Assembly (NCBI RefSeq): GCF_041381155.1
Contig: NC_091147.1
Coordinates: 16,653,318-16,717,317, forward strand
DNA length: 64,000 nucleotides
Reading direction: 5' to 3'
Source of the DNA: Argopecten irradians
Taxonomy: Eukaryota > Mollusca > Bivalvia > Pectinida > Pectinidae
How positions within the stretch are numbered: position 1 is the stretch's first letter; every line of letters starts with the position of its first letter. A program made the translations under genes and the position numbers. The notes beneath the pieces are model-generated. The model was not told the DNA's origin and ran no database searches. It saw only the letters and a program-made list of their open reading frames with translations. Shown here piece after piece: positions 32,785 through 44,960 of the stretch.

Positions 32785-35394
32785 ATGGATGAAGGAAGAC
32801 CAAGGTTTAAGCAAGAACCACTGAGTCCCGGCAGCAGACCCGGGCATGATTTAATGGCAATGCAACAAACTTACCACCAGGGGGAGCCTCGAAGCCAAGG
32901 TGGCGCCATCGATATGTCTCAGGGCGGCGGGAGATCGGCCACCATTACTGCTGGTATGCCTTACATTTCTGACACTATGACGTCATATGCACCATCCACA
33001 CATGACGTCACTCCAGCATACGTGATGCAAGATCGTAACCTCATGTTGGGGATGTATGGTTACACTTCAATGATATCCGAAGGTAAGGGGTCAGGCCACG
33101 TGGATATTCTCACCAATGGAATGGAGAGCAATGAGCCTAATGGATGTGACGTACCCCCGGAAACAGTACAGCCAAAATTGCGTAATACAGCCCTACCAGG
33201 AATGGGCAAGCGATCGCACCTGCCAAAGCGGTACAAATGTGCTATGTGTGCCTATCGGACTAGGTACAAGTCCGACCTTAACCGCCATGTTAGGAAGCAC
33301 GCCGTGGCTACGTTCAACTGTGAGATCTGCAATATGCCATTTAAAACCATCGGCAACGTTGAATTCCATAAGCGCAAGGAGCATGCAGATCTGATTGCGA
33401 CGCCTGCTGTGACTACATCCGGGTCGACCGTGAAAGAGCAGACTCCGAAACATAGTTGTAAGTACTGTGATTACAGCACTTCTTACAGTTCCGATCTGAC
33501 TCGCCATGTTCGGAAGCACTTATCGTCCAAGTTTCATTGTGACATATGCAATCGACCGTTCATGACATTCTCAAGTCTGACCACTCATAAGCGGACGACA
33601 CACAGCGGCGACAAACAGGTCTTGGAGGTTATTGGAAGCGATGGCGAATGTGTGATGGCTGAGGATGTCAGGTCAGTGACAGAGGACGGGACTATAGAAG
33701 ATTGTGTTGCCGATAGAGAAATGGATGAGGCTACGTTAGGCCCACAAGTAAATGGGACGGCTAACGGTCGACCAGAGGAGGAGTCGAGAGAGGACGTCGG
33801 CTGTGAGGAAAAGAAAGGCGATAAGAAAATAGAGGAGGATGAGAATGGAAATATTGCTGATATCAATCGTGTCTCTTTGGAAAATGAAGGCAACAATACA
33901 GACCAGTCGTTAGCCGCAAAGTCACCCCCGGATGGTCTCGCGTGTACTAAATATACATGCGAGTACTGCGACAAGTCTTTTGGTCGAAAACTTGTACTAG
34001 ATTATCATCTGAAAAATATTCACAAAATCGGAAAATCTGGGCAGGAAGACACAGACGTGTTTGTGGAATACCCGGATGACGATTATGATTTGGCCTTGGA
34101 TATGTCTATACAAGAACTGGAAAATTCAACGTCTGATGGCTTAGCTGAGCGTACACTAGAAGTAAATGGTAAACTACGACATCAATGTCATTTGTGTGCA
34201 TATGCCACCAATTATAAAAGTACATTTGACCGGCACGTGCGCAAACACGACCTCGAGTGTCATATTTGTGACATATGTAGGATGCCTTTCATAACCTTTG
34301 GTCATCTACAGCGTCACATCAGAGAAAATCATCCCGAACATTCACAGAGGAGTTCTCGGAAGGAAACCACAGACGGCAGGTCTGTGCTGTACGATTTCCC
34401 ACCGAATGACAACCGGGTCGCTCACTCGCCACCACCATCCCGGTTTAAAATGGAAGTTCAAATACCTTCACAGGGCTCCTTCCGAGGGTCGACAGTCAAC
34501 AAATCCACAATGTTGTCTCCAGTGAAGAGCCAACAAGGCGACGGTACAGGGACGTGCTGGACCAGCCAGAGACGTCTGCCCTCTGTAGAGGAAGGCGTCA
34601 CTTCTAGTCCACCCTCCAGTGGACGTTACGCCAAGCTTGTGTCAGACTATGACAGCTTCGCCGAGAAGCCATTTGCTTGTGCCTTGTGTTTTTACAGAAC
34701 TGGTGACGTGGCGAGTCTCGTGGAACATGCAGAGAATCACCTGACTGGATGTAGTGTGACGCCAGTTCCGGACACGTGCATGTTTAAGGTTGGCAATTCA
34801 ATGTCAAATGGTGCAGTTGACCTAAACCGTCAAGTAAAGTGTCCGACAATACCGACTTATAGTGTATTTACCTCCGCTTCATCAAGCGGACGTGACCACG
34901 TAGACGGGTCGGCTGAGTCCCTCCTTTCAAATGACATATCGCACTCACATTATATGTATTCTAATCGCACGCGTGCATACATGCCAAAGACTTTGAATCC
35001 AAGTCAAATTGATCATTCTGGCAACCAATGCCTACCAAACAACAAGTATCAGGTTCAAGAGAAAGTTTCCAAAGAAACCAAAATGGACACTCAAATCCCA
35101 CCACAGCAGATGCAGTTTCCTAAGGTGATGGCTTCCGTTACAGAGAAAAGGTTAGACCGGATGATACCCACCTTCTCTGTACACTACCGGAAGGACAAAA
35201 CCAACAAAGTGCGGCCGTACTTGTGTCTGCTTTGTCGGAAACGTTTCCGACATCTCATGTTACTGAAACAACATTTCAAAGTGACACACAGCGAATCGCA
35301 GGTCGGAAATACACGTTTCTATACATGTCGTATATGTAAGGAGGTGTTCGACAACCCGATGTTACTGCAGGAACACCACGATATTAACCACTAG
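32785..35394 (+). CDS. C2H2 zinc-finger protein, ten fingers
   Basis: 869-residue protein in one coding exon. The acceptor TTTTTATAG ends one base before ATG at 32785. C2H2 fingers have first cysteines near residues 152, 179, 225, 252, 392, 468, 495, 632, 814 and 848. Three of them form two-finger modules of the same design (C..C..Y.T.Y.S...RHVRKH, a short linker, then C.IC..PF.T......H), at 152-200, 225-275 and 468-517, implying internal duplication. The N-terminus has FKQEPLSP (about residues 8-15), matching the phosphorylation-dependent sumoylation motif psi-K-x-E-x-x-S-P. An acidic stretch lies near residues 325-355. It is a likely nuclear DNA-binding regulator; the ortholog is not recognised. 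The stop TAG at 35392 lies in the sequence that seeded the downstream minisatellite. Confidence 0.9.
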   Translation: MDEGRPRFKQEPLSPGSRPGHDLMAMQQTYHQGEPRSQGGAIDMSQGGGRSATITAGMPYISDTMTSYAPSTHDVTPAYVMQDRNLMLGMYGYTSMISEGKGSGHVDILTNGMESNEPNGCDVPPETVQPKLRNTALPGMGKRSHLPKRYKCAMCAYRTRYKSDLNRHVRKHAVATFNCEICNMPFKTIGNVEFHKRKEHADLIATPAVTTSGSTVKEQTPKHSCKYCDYSTSYSSDLTRHVRKHLSSKFHCDICNRPFMTFSSLTTHKRTTHSGDKQVLEVIGSDGECVMAEDVRSVTEDGTIEDCVADREMDEATLGPQVNGTANGRPEEESREDVGCEEKKGDKKIEEDENGNIADINRVSLENEGNNTDQSLAAKSPPDGLACTKYTCEYCDKSFGRKLVLDYHLKNIHKIGKSGQEDTDVFVEYPDDDYDLALDMSIQELENSTSDGLAERTLEVNGKLRHQCHLCAYATNYKSTFDRHVRKHDLECHICDICRMPFITFGHLQRHIRENHPEHSQRSSRKETTDGRSVLYDFPPNDNRVAHSPPPSRFKMEVQIPSQGSFRGSTVNKSTMLSPVKSQQGDGTGTCWTSQRRLPSVEEGVTSSPPSSGRYAKLVSDYDSFAEKPFACALCFYRTGDVASLVEHAENHLTGCSVTPVPDTCMFKVGNSMSNGAVDLNRQVKCPTIPTYSVFTSASSSGRDHVDGSAESLLSNDISHSHYMYSNRTRAYMPKTLNPSQIDHSGNQCLPNNKYQVQEKVSKETKMDTQIPPQQMQFPKVMASVTEKRLDRMIPTFSVHYRKDKTNKVRPYLCLLCRKRFRHLMLLKQHFKVTHSESQVGNTRFYTCRICKEVFDNPMLLQEHHDINH

Positions 35395-37460
35395 CAATGG
35401 GACTCCTACCCCAAACTACAACAGGAATAATATAGCATCAACCACTAGTTTGCATATACCACACATCAACCACTAGTTTGCATATACCACACATCAACCA
35501 CTAGTTACTATAGGAACACCATGACATCAACCAGTTAGTTACTACCGGAACACCAGGACATAAACCACTAGTTACTACAGGAACATTAGGACATCCACCA
35601 CTAGTTACTACAGAAACATTAGGACATCCACCACTAGTTACTACAGAAACACCACTTCAACCACTTGTTATTACAGTACATGTAACACCACGACATCAAC
35701 CACTAGTTACTACATTAACACCACGACATCAACCACTAGTTACTACAGTAACACCACGACATCAACCACTAGTTACTACAGTAACACCACCACACTAGAC
35801 ACATCAACCACTAGTTACTACACTAACACCATGACATCAACCACTAGTTACTACAGAACACCATACACAACCACTAGTAACTACAGGAACACCATGACAT
35901 CAACACTAGTTACACAGGACACCTGACATCAACCACTAGTTACTACAGGAACACCATGACATCAACCACTAGTTACTACAGTAACACCATGACAACAACC
36001 ACCAGTAACTACAGGAACACCATGACATCAACCACTAGTTATTACAGGGACACCTTGACATCAACCACTAGTTACTACAGGAACACCATGACATCAACCA
36101 CTAGTTACTACACTAACACCATGACATCAACCACCAGTAACTACAGGAACACCATGACATCAACCACTAGTTATCACAGGGACACCTTGACATCAACCAC
36201 TAGTTACTACAGGAACACCATGACATCAACCACCAGTAACTACAGGAACACCATGACATCAACCACTAGTTACTACAGGAACACCATGACATCAACCACT
36301 AGTTATTACAGGGACACCATGACATCAACCACTAGTTATCACAGGGACACCATGACATCAACCACTAGTTACTACACTAACACCATGACATCAACCACCA
36401 GTAACTACAGGAACACCATGACATCAACCACTAGTTATCACAGGGACACCTTGACATCAACCACTAGTTACTACAGGAACACCATGACATCAACCACTAG
36501 TTACTACAGGAACACCATGACATCAACCACTAGTTACTACAGTAACACCACGACATCAACCACTAGTTACTACAGTAACACCATGACATCAACCACTAGT
36601 TACTACAGGAACACCATGACATCAACCACTAGTTACTACAGGAACACCATGACAACAACCACCAGTAACTACAGGAACACCATGACATCAACCACTAGTT
36701 ACTACACTAACACCATGACATCAACCACTAGTTACTACAGGAACACCATGACATCAACCACTAGTTATCACAGGGACACCTTGACATCAACCACTAGTTA
36801 CTACAGGAACACCATGACATCAACCACTAGTTACTACAGGAACACCATGACATCAACCACTAGTTACTACAGGAACACCATGACAACAACCACTAGTTAC
36901 TACAGGAACACCATGACATCAACCACTAGTTACTACAGGAACACCATGACATCAACCACTAGTTATCACAGGGACACCATGACATCAACCACTAGTTACT
37001 ACAGGAACACCATGACAACAACCACTAGTTACTACAGGAACACCATGACATCAACCACTAGTTACTACAGGAACACTATGACAACAACCACTAGTTACTA
37101 CAGGAACACCATGACATCACCACTAGTAACTACCGGAACACCAGGACATAAACCACTAGTTACTACAGGAACACCATGACATCACCACTAGTTACTACAG
37201 GAACATCTTGACAACAACCACTAGTTACTACAGGAACACCACATCAACCAGTAATTACTACAGGGACACCACATCAACCAGTTATTACTACAGGGACACC
37301 ACATCAACCAGTAATTACTACAGGGACACCACATCAACCAGTAATTACTACAGGGACACCACATCAACCAGTTATTACTACAGGGACACCACATCAACCA
37401 GTAATTACTACAGGGACACCACATCAACCAGTAATTACTACAGGGACACCATGACATCAA
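35395..37460 (+). repeat. 33-bp (then 30-bp) minisatellite copied from the zinc-finger gene's 3' coding end
   Basis: About 60 units of TTACTACAGGAACACC + atgacatcaaccactag (33 bp); the last seven or so (37240-37450) are a 30-bp derivative (ccagtaattactacagggac...). Read in the zinc-finger frame the consensus unit encodes LLQEHHDINH then TAG, the same as the gene's last 11 codons. The first recognisable degenerate units start about 20 bp after the stop codon. Long frames in other registers (such as 35956-37179, MTSTTSYYRNT repeats) are shadows of the array. Confidence 0.9.
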
Positions 37461-38010
37461 TCATAAGTTACTACAGTAACATCATGACATTCAGAAATGT
37501 AATAATCTCCCCAGAATTGGACATAAGTGCTGATGTGTCGGTTTTTAAGTAAACCTTGGGTGGTATGGCTTTGAATACCAGGTATATAAAAACTTAAGTT
37601 CCTTGAGTGAGCAGTATTCTCTTGTTCTCATGAAACATTTCTATGATTGCAAATTTTATCTGTAAAATCCTGAGAAATGGTTGATTCATATACACTTATA
37701 GCCAGATTGCAAAATTCTAAAATCGCTGAAATTTAATTTTGTCTTTTTTTAGCAAATTGTGAAAATCCTGATCTGCCAAAAAACTGTTTATACAGTATTA
37801 ATGTTGTTCATATTTGCACATGGGTATACAGTACATGTAGTACTGACTTTATTCCGTCCAGGTTCATACATCATATATCAAACATACATGTATAATACTC
37901 TCTAATTTCCATAGCAACTGAATGTTTGAGTATCACCTAGTCAAATTAATAATTTTTCACTTTATGTACATGTACTGTTGTACAATGTTTGCAATAAAAT
38001 CACATTAAAC
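37461..38010 (+). other. Likely 3' UTR end of the zinc-finger gene
   Basis: AT-rich. A polyadenylation signal AATAAA occurs near 37993 (GCAATAAAATCACATTAAAC). If used, the transcript would include the whole 2-kb minisatellite. Confidence 0.35.
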
Positions 38011-38475
38011 ATATATTTTCTCATGTTATTATTGTTTTAAGAAATTTTTAAGTTGTGCTTTGGAGAGCCCTTAAAAATAAAACAAGAAGACATTCATCAT
38101 CAATGTTAACCAATAATTTACTGACGACTCATTAACAAATCAAAAGCATATTTTGTTCAATAGTTTTGGACCTAACGGGTTGCATACAAATGAACATGAA
38201 ATGGTACCAGTTTTGAATATATAAAACTGTATCCAGTTTGGAATACTAAATACACTTGTTCTTATCCAACACAGAGATGCATACATTTACTGTAGCCCAA
38301 ACTAAAAAATGGCCCTATAACTAAATTCAGGTCACATACAATGTGTATATACAGTGCATGTACATACATTACTGTTTTTTAAGTCATAAATACGTAGAGA
38401 ATCAAACATATAATTATACCTTGTATTTTGTAAATTCAAAAAGATCACATTTATATATTGAATGCTCACGGTAGA

Positions 38476-38830
38476 GTATATCATGGGGAATCCTCAACAC
38501 TCCAGGGGTTACTATTACTGTCGTTATATCCATCCCTCGACTATTTCAGAGCAAAACTGAAGGCAGTTCAGAAGAAAAATCAGACCAATCATTAGCTTGC
38601 AAAGACTTCCTTTGAAGATTACAGTGAGAGCAATGCCCAACTTCAAAGCCACACAGTCAACCAGTGTACTTATATGATTCCTTTGATGTTCATCAAAGGA
38701 CTAAAATATCTGTTGCCTCCAATGTTACTAGTGAATAATTCAGTGGTGGATATATAGACAGTGGTAGTAACCCCTGGAGTATCGAGGATTATTACGGGGG
38801 AGAAGCTCCACTACACTTGTATACTAATGT
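38476..38830. mobile_element. 'ccctggagtatcgagg' family MITE
   Basis: Left end AATCCTCAACACTCCAGGGG; right end AACCCCTGGAGTATCGAGGA, inverse. Interior ctgaaggcagttcag, cttcctttgaagattacag, and aaagccacacagtcaacc match the copy at 59348-59680. Confidence 0.65.
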
Positions 38831-39588
38831 ACTACTAAACACTATAATTGTACTACTGTAACAGTGAAACCTCTCTAATCTAACATCCTGTCAAATCTGA
38901 CACTACTGAATTCTCATCAATAGTCAATAACAATACCAGATTTTTTAACACCCTGTCTAATCCGACCAAGAGACACACGCACAGCCATTGTGTTGGATTA
39001 GACAGGTTGTACTATATCACCAATATACATACAATGCCATATACATTGTATACTGTAATATAAGACTATTTCAGAGCAAAACTGAAGGCAGTTCAGAAGA
39101 AAAATCAGACCAATCATTAGCTTGCAAAGACTTCCTTTGAAGATTACAGTGAGAGCAATGCCCAACTTCAAAGCCACACAGTCAACCAGTGTACTTATAT
39201 GATTCCTTTGATGTTCATCAAAGGACTAAAATATCTGTTGCCTCCAATGTTACTAGTGAATAATTCAGTGGTGGATATATAGACAGTGGTAGTAACCCCT
39301 GGAGTATCGAGGATTATTACGGGGGAGAAGCTCCACTACACTTGTATACTAATGTACTACTAAACACTATAATTGTACTACTGTAACAGTGAAACCTCTC
39401 TAATCTAACATCCTGTCAAATCTGACACTACTGAATTCTCATCAATAGTCAATAACAATACCAGATTTTTTAACACCCTGTCTAATCCGACCAAGAGACA
39501 CACGCACAGCCATTGTGTTGGATTAGACAGGTTGTACTATATCACCAATATACATACAATGCCATATACATTGTATACTGTAATATAA
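38539..39588 (+). repeat. 525-bp perfect tandem duplication
   Basis: 38539-39063 and 39064-39588 look identical base for base. The unit includes most of the MITE and about 230 bp of flank. Either a very recent duplication or an assembly artefact. Confidence 0.9.
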
Positions 39589-40350
39589 GACCATTGTATA
39601 CCAGAAGCAGGTACAGTATAAAGGTGAACTTAAACCTCATTCACTTTACATATAATGTATATATAGGTCTGTTGGTTGTGATAGCTATACATACATCTCA
39701 AATGTTAGCTAGGTGGAACCAATAACCAACATCTGTATGAGCTAAGAGGTAAGAGCTTAATAATTTGAGGACCGATAGATTGTCTGTTAACTACAGAGAA
39801 ATACTTAAATAAGGGAGAGAACTGTTAGAGGCAACTTCATTGTGGAGATCATTTAAAAAAGGAGGATAACCTATGATCAGTAATAACAGGATATAGGCTA
39901 AGTAATGATTACAATAAGGGGAGATAAGTAAGTCAAGTAATGATTCCACAAAAGGTATAGGAAAATATACATCCTAGTTAATAATAGATAAGATATTTAA
40001 CATTTATTTATTAAAATCATATTAATATGTTAATACTGTCATGAAGAAACAGATGAGTTTGTGTAGATACAATGTTATTCCTTTGCAAAATAAAAAAAAA
40101 AAATTCTTGCTCACAAAAGGCATAGCATACAACCTGCATACAATATATAGCACCTAAACAGTACAGTTATCACCAAATCATCAACCACTCCCTGGAGTCT
40201 CCCAGCACCATATACATCACTCATTCCCACGCCACACTGGGGTATATTCCACAAAGACGTACACATACAAAATATAATGGAGTGTATGAGTAGCACAGGG
40301 ATTTAGTACCATTCCACGACATTAACATCACAAAGACTATCTGACACATC
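39589..40350. other. Spacer without supported gene
   Basis: AT-rich with no exon recognised. Confidence 0.35.
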
Positions 40351-40590
40351 CTATTCTGAATTTGAATATTACAAAGTTATTTGCCCTTGAAAGAAGGTGT
40401 TGATTGCATTTTTACATGAAAGAGTTATCTGCCCTTGTAGGTAGGTGTTAATTGTTGGGTCATGTTTATTTGTGGGTAATGTCACATTTTTTCAGAAACA
40501 GCAATAAAGTTTTGCTTACAAAATAATAGCGTCAAATTGTGCTACGTTCCCATAGGAGAAGATAATATATATTTGTACTATGCAACAGGT
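40351..40590. mobile_element. Degenerate TGACGTCA-family MITE
   Basis: CTATTCTGAATTTGAATATT start and ..gttatttgcccttgaaagaagg; a second partial head follows (agagttatctgcccttgtag). The right end is decayed. Confidence 0.45.
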
Positions 40591-40996
40591 ATCAATAGTT
40601 GTGTAACAGTCGCAGAGGAGACAAATGGAGATCACTTGATGATTACTCGAACAGAACATTGAAGTTGTAGCATGTAATGCCTGGAGAAAATATCCAAATA
40701 TCAACAGTATCCTGGGTTGATAGGGTTGCTGCTCTGTTACCAGAACAGAATTAATTGCTGTTATAATATTTTTTGAAAGAATTACACTTCAACTAAATAC
40801 AATTTCTGTATATTATGGGTATAGGTTTTTATTCTGGCTCAATCAAATTCTATGTGCGAAACCAATGGTTACTAGATAGGAATACATTTTAAATAGAGCA
40901 ATCATTATGAATAATTTATGAATTCTCAGAATTCCCAGAAAAAATTGCAAATTATACAATCTGATTTCAGTAAGACATCCCTGCCCCTAAAACTAT

Positions 40997-41006
40997 NNNN
41001 NNNNNN
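40997..41006. other. Assembly gap (10 N)
   Basis: Ten consecutive N; true length unknown. The sequence before it (40890-40996) resembles 59145-59240, a dispersed repeat. Confidence 0.99.
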
Positions 41007-41049
41007 ATTTATACTAGTTTTTGAACTATTGTCACTCAAAGACACCTAG

Positions 41050-41440
41050 TTAAAGGCCCACTACCTTACCAAAATGGCTTTTGATTTTAAAATGGAAATG
41101 TAAAATGAGATTGATACTTTTGTAGACTAGCACAATACTACACATATCACCACCTTCTGAACATTTTGATTAAAATAGATAAAATATTAAGTTTAATAAT
41201 ACGGGTCGTTTATGTTTCCCGCCGTCATCCTAAATACGGCGCGGTAGTTGACTATCACTGCGCCGGACGGCAAAACAGCGAAATGACTCTCTACTGTTAT
41301 CATATATTACGGAGGAAATCTTGCATATGTTTGGTATTGTAAGCTCATCTAAGGCCATCGACATATATTTTATGATGTTATTAATGTTTTTAAGAGACCT
41401 TAATGTTTTTAACTCAGGAAAGGTAGTGGGCCTTTAATAA
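41050..41440. mobile_element. MITE with TTAA-flanked TIRs
   Basis: Left TTAAAGGCCCACTACCTTAC and right GGAAAGGTAGTGGGCCTTTAA are inverted. If the outer TTAA is the target duplication, a piggyBac-type MITE is implied. About 390 bp, non-coding. Confidence 0.6.
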
Positions 41441-44295
41441 AATATTGGATTTTTTGGAAATTTTGCCGTTTCGACCATGTACACAAGAGATTAAAGCCAT
41501 AATTTCCTTATGAGGTGTTTGATATATGGATGTTTGCAGAATTTATTTTCCAGTGGCCGTCTTTAAAAATATACCAGTTATAATTAATTAGAATCATATC
41601 TTCAGAATAGAAATGTAGCTTTAGGACAAAATTTGCATCTGGCAACTTGCTACATATATTGATTGATTTTATTTTAAATCTGTATAATCCGGAAATCTGT
41701 CCATACCAGCCAATTATGCTTGTTCTGATGACATGCGGTTTAGATAAGTTATACTGTATATATAAAATGCAAAAGTGGATCCAATATCCTTCTGGGATGA
41801 TAAATCATGGCTGACTGTCCTCTCCATTTGTGGCACAGCTAATTTGGAACTATTAGGATTTGACAAAATTGGTGGTAACCAATTTAATTAATGACATATA
41901 TTAATGTATATACAGGAATATATATACATTGGGTTATATTTACACAACATGAAGCATGTACATTGTTGATAGCTCAATTTTTCAAGATTGCACTACAACC
42001 AAACAATTATGATAATAAACAGAGGACTACACATATTTATCTTTAGAGAAAAGATCTTCAAATATTGTATGCAATTTAACATAATCTTATAAGAGTAGAT
42101 GTGATAAGTAAAGTTTAATCTCATTCTTTTTCAATTTTATTTGTATTTTTTCAGTTTCATTACTTGTGGATGCCATCGGGAAAGTCACTTGAACACAGCA
42201 GTAATAGATCACTCGCACAGACAACATGTTATAGGCCATATTTCTGAGAAAGCCTAATTGGTGAAGCTCAAGATGGTATGGATATATTTTCAACTTATTT
42301 GATGACAAAAACATTGGAAAGTCATGCATTACAACACATATCAATCTAGTAAACTTGTTATGCAGAATGTATATATACCAGGTACATGGAATTTGATAAT
42401 TTGGAAAGGGCTTGCATGTTAATAGGCATATCCTAGACCTGATGTCCAATCCATCTGATGTACATTTGTATGTAAAAACTATAAAATCTTCTTGAAATTG
42501 AAATACATGTTGTCAACCACTAGGTAAACAAGCTTACGTACCTATATCATGGATATCAGAAATATTGTTTGCTTTCATCAAGAGATTTTGCATATTATTG
42601 AAACTTATTATCTTTGAATTAACAGAAAATCTTCAGAAACTGGAAGGATAGCGACAGTAGATGCTCGGGAAAATTACATCACCAGTTTACTGAGCTACAT
42701 CTGTGTCCTGCCCATTTGGTAAATAACTTAAATTGTATTGAATGTATATAGTTGAAATAATTTTGTTCTTATATCCCCTGCAACAGAGTTAGGGTATACT
42801 GGAATCATTACTTCCCTGGATGTCTGTCTTTCCACCTAGATGTCTGTTATCTGCAAATATTGTCCTGACAACTGAACTGTACCAATTCTAATGAAGCTTC
42901 ACAGTAATGTTGGGGACCATGTGTAGATATGCAAGAACACTTTTTTTTTCCAAATAAATTGATTACTAATGTAACCAGGTCAATATACACAGGTTTTGTA
43001 ATATACTGTGAAATCATTAATTTTTGTGGGGGTTTGATTTTAATAAATGTTTACCAATGTCATGTAAGTTTATGCGTTCATACATTGTAGCATGACAAGT
43101 TCAAAGATGGAAAGTATTCTTCAAACAAAGATAGTTTTCAAAATTTCGTAGACTTTATCTTCATGTACCAAAGTATAAATTATTGAGTATATCTTGCATC
43201 AATCAATATGACACAATAATTGTTTGATGGAAACGCCTGTAAAAACTCTGGTTGAGTACCGCCTCTAGCATGTGATTGTATCCACTTGGGCGATCAAACA
43301 GTACAGGTGACAGTGTCGACTGTGTATTTTAACGGTAATGTGTGAGGTTTTCTCCACGAATTTAAGTGCCAACAAATAGTAAAATTTTAGAATCTATGAA
43401 AATTGAGCCCGACAAAAATAGATGATTTCACAGTAGACAATAAATCTTAGACTAATTAAATCAATCTTGTTTAAACCTGGTGGTCAAATAATGTAACACA
43501 TGCATATGGATGCCTATAATTCACACGTCACATTGTTTAATAAAATCATTGTTTAATATTAATAATGGTTACCTTGGAAACACAGTATACATATACCACA
43601 TACATTCACATGTATGAATGAGGTAAATGCAGTTCTAGTTATAAATATAAAAATGTTTTGTGTGCTTGTTGAGTCACTATGGATAAAAAATATTGAATTA
43701 AACTTTGCCTTTTGTCAACATAGGTATACCTATGCATATTTATTTATTTATTTACAAGCATGCAGATTTGAAGTGCTCCTGGATGAACATTTCAAGCTTC
43801 CCAAGACTGACACTACTCTTTGCTGAAGTTGAAAATTTTGTTCAGGAGCAGTCTACCAGGGTGATCAATTGTCGGTCAATTAAGAGATGTGGCTCAAGGA
43901 TGTTTCGGAGGATTCCATTGAAGAAAGGAATAGCACATTTGGTCTTTTCTCAAAACTATAGATATATATTATGTAACGTTATACGGCAAATACAAATAAT
44001 ATGAATGCTCACATAGTCACAATTCACCCAGAATTACATTTGGTTAATTTCAGAATAATATCAAGTACAAAATTTCTTAAAAATAACACAGTAGGTTAAA
44101 AAGTTGTAAAACAGAAACGTAAAACTATTTCTGAAGAAAGTAGATTAATACAATGGATGAAGCCTGGGTGGATAATGTTATCTGTACTTTGAATAAGATA
44201 TCAAGAAGAAAAGCTATAGAGCTAGAAAGAAATTTTTACATAGTTTTATCAATTGTGAAGAGAAGGTTTATTTTCTTTGCCAACTGAACATGTCT
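41441..44295. other. Long AT-rich spacer, no gene supported
   Basis: No convincing exon. A short open stretch on the plus strand at 43705-44000 follows an AG but matches nothing recognised and lacks a clear donor. Confidence 0.35.
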
Positions 44296-44960
44296 CAGCT
44301 ACGATGGCCAACAGCGGCTGGCAAAAAACAACTCCTACAAAACGTTTTTCGTACTTAAATAGTCATTGATATTTAAGTTACAACTTTTATTTTCTAAAAA
44401 TATTTTTTTGTCATGAAAAATAATTATGTACAAAATAATTATGTAGTTAAGTTAAATGGACATTTAAACCTTTGGTATTTAAAGATATATAAAAGGGATA
44501 ATAATTAGGCAAAAAATAGAGATTATGACCTGTTTATTACCGCTTACATTTTGCGACTTTTATGAACTTTCTCAAATATAGATAAAATTAAGTCCACTAA
44601 GAAACCAGTATTAATTCATTGTCTATGACACAGTCTATGTTTTAAGCAAGCCAAATGGAACATTCATTGTTGAATTCCTTATCTGAAAGATTAATTGTAC
44701 ACCTGAGAATAGGAAGATTCCATTTAAATACAGGGTTTAGCATCAGACCTGGGTTTTTTTTTACATAAATATGTGATAAAAATTTGTCACGACAAAAAAT
44801 ATTTTTAGAAAATATTTTTTTGTACAAAATTATTTTTCATGACAAAAAACATTTTTAGAAAATAAAAGTTGTACTTAAATATCAATGAATATTTAAGTAC
44901 GAAAAACGTTTTGTAGAGAGTTGTTTTTTGCCGGCCGCTGTCGGCCATCGTACTCAGCTG
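44296..44960. mobile_element. 665-bp element with ~155-bp TIRs
   Basis: Left arm (CAGCTACGATGGCCAACAGC..., 44296-44455) is the near-inverse of the right arm (44800-44960, ...CGGCCATCGTACTCAGCTG). The arms include aaaaacaactc..acaaaacg and gtacttaaata. The 345-bp middle is AT-rich and non-coding. Confidence 0.7.

Noticed and set aside
35956-37179. 407-codon open frame of Thr/Ser/Tyr-rich 11-residue repeats (mucin-like)
   Set aside because: It is an off-register reading of the 33-bp array copied from the zinc-finger coding end. No splice sites or unique sequence flank it, and the array's other features explain it fully.
43614-44004. Possible exon(s) with 70-99 codon frames
   Set aside because: No recognisable domain, no paired donor, composition like the surroundings.
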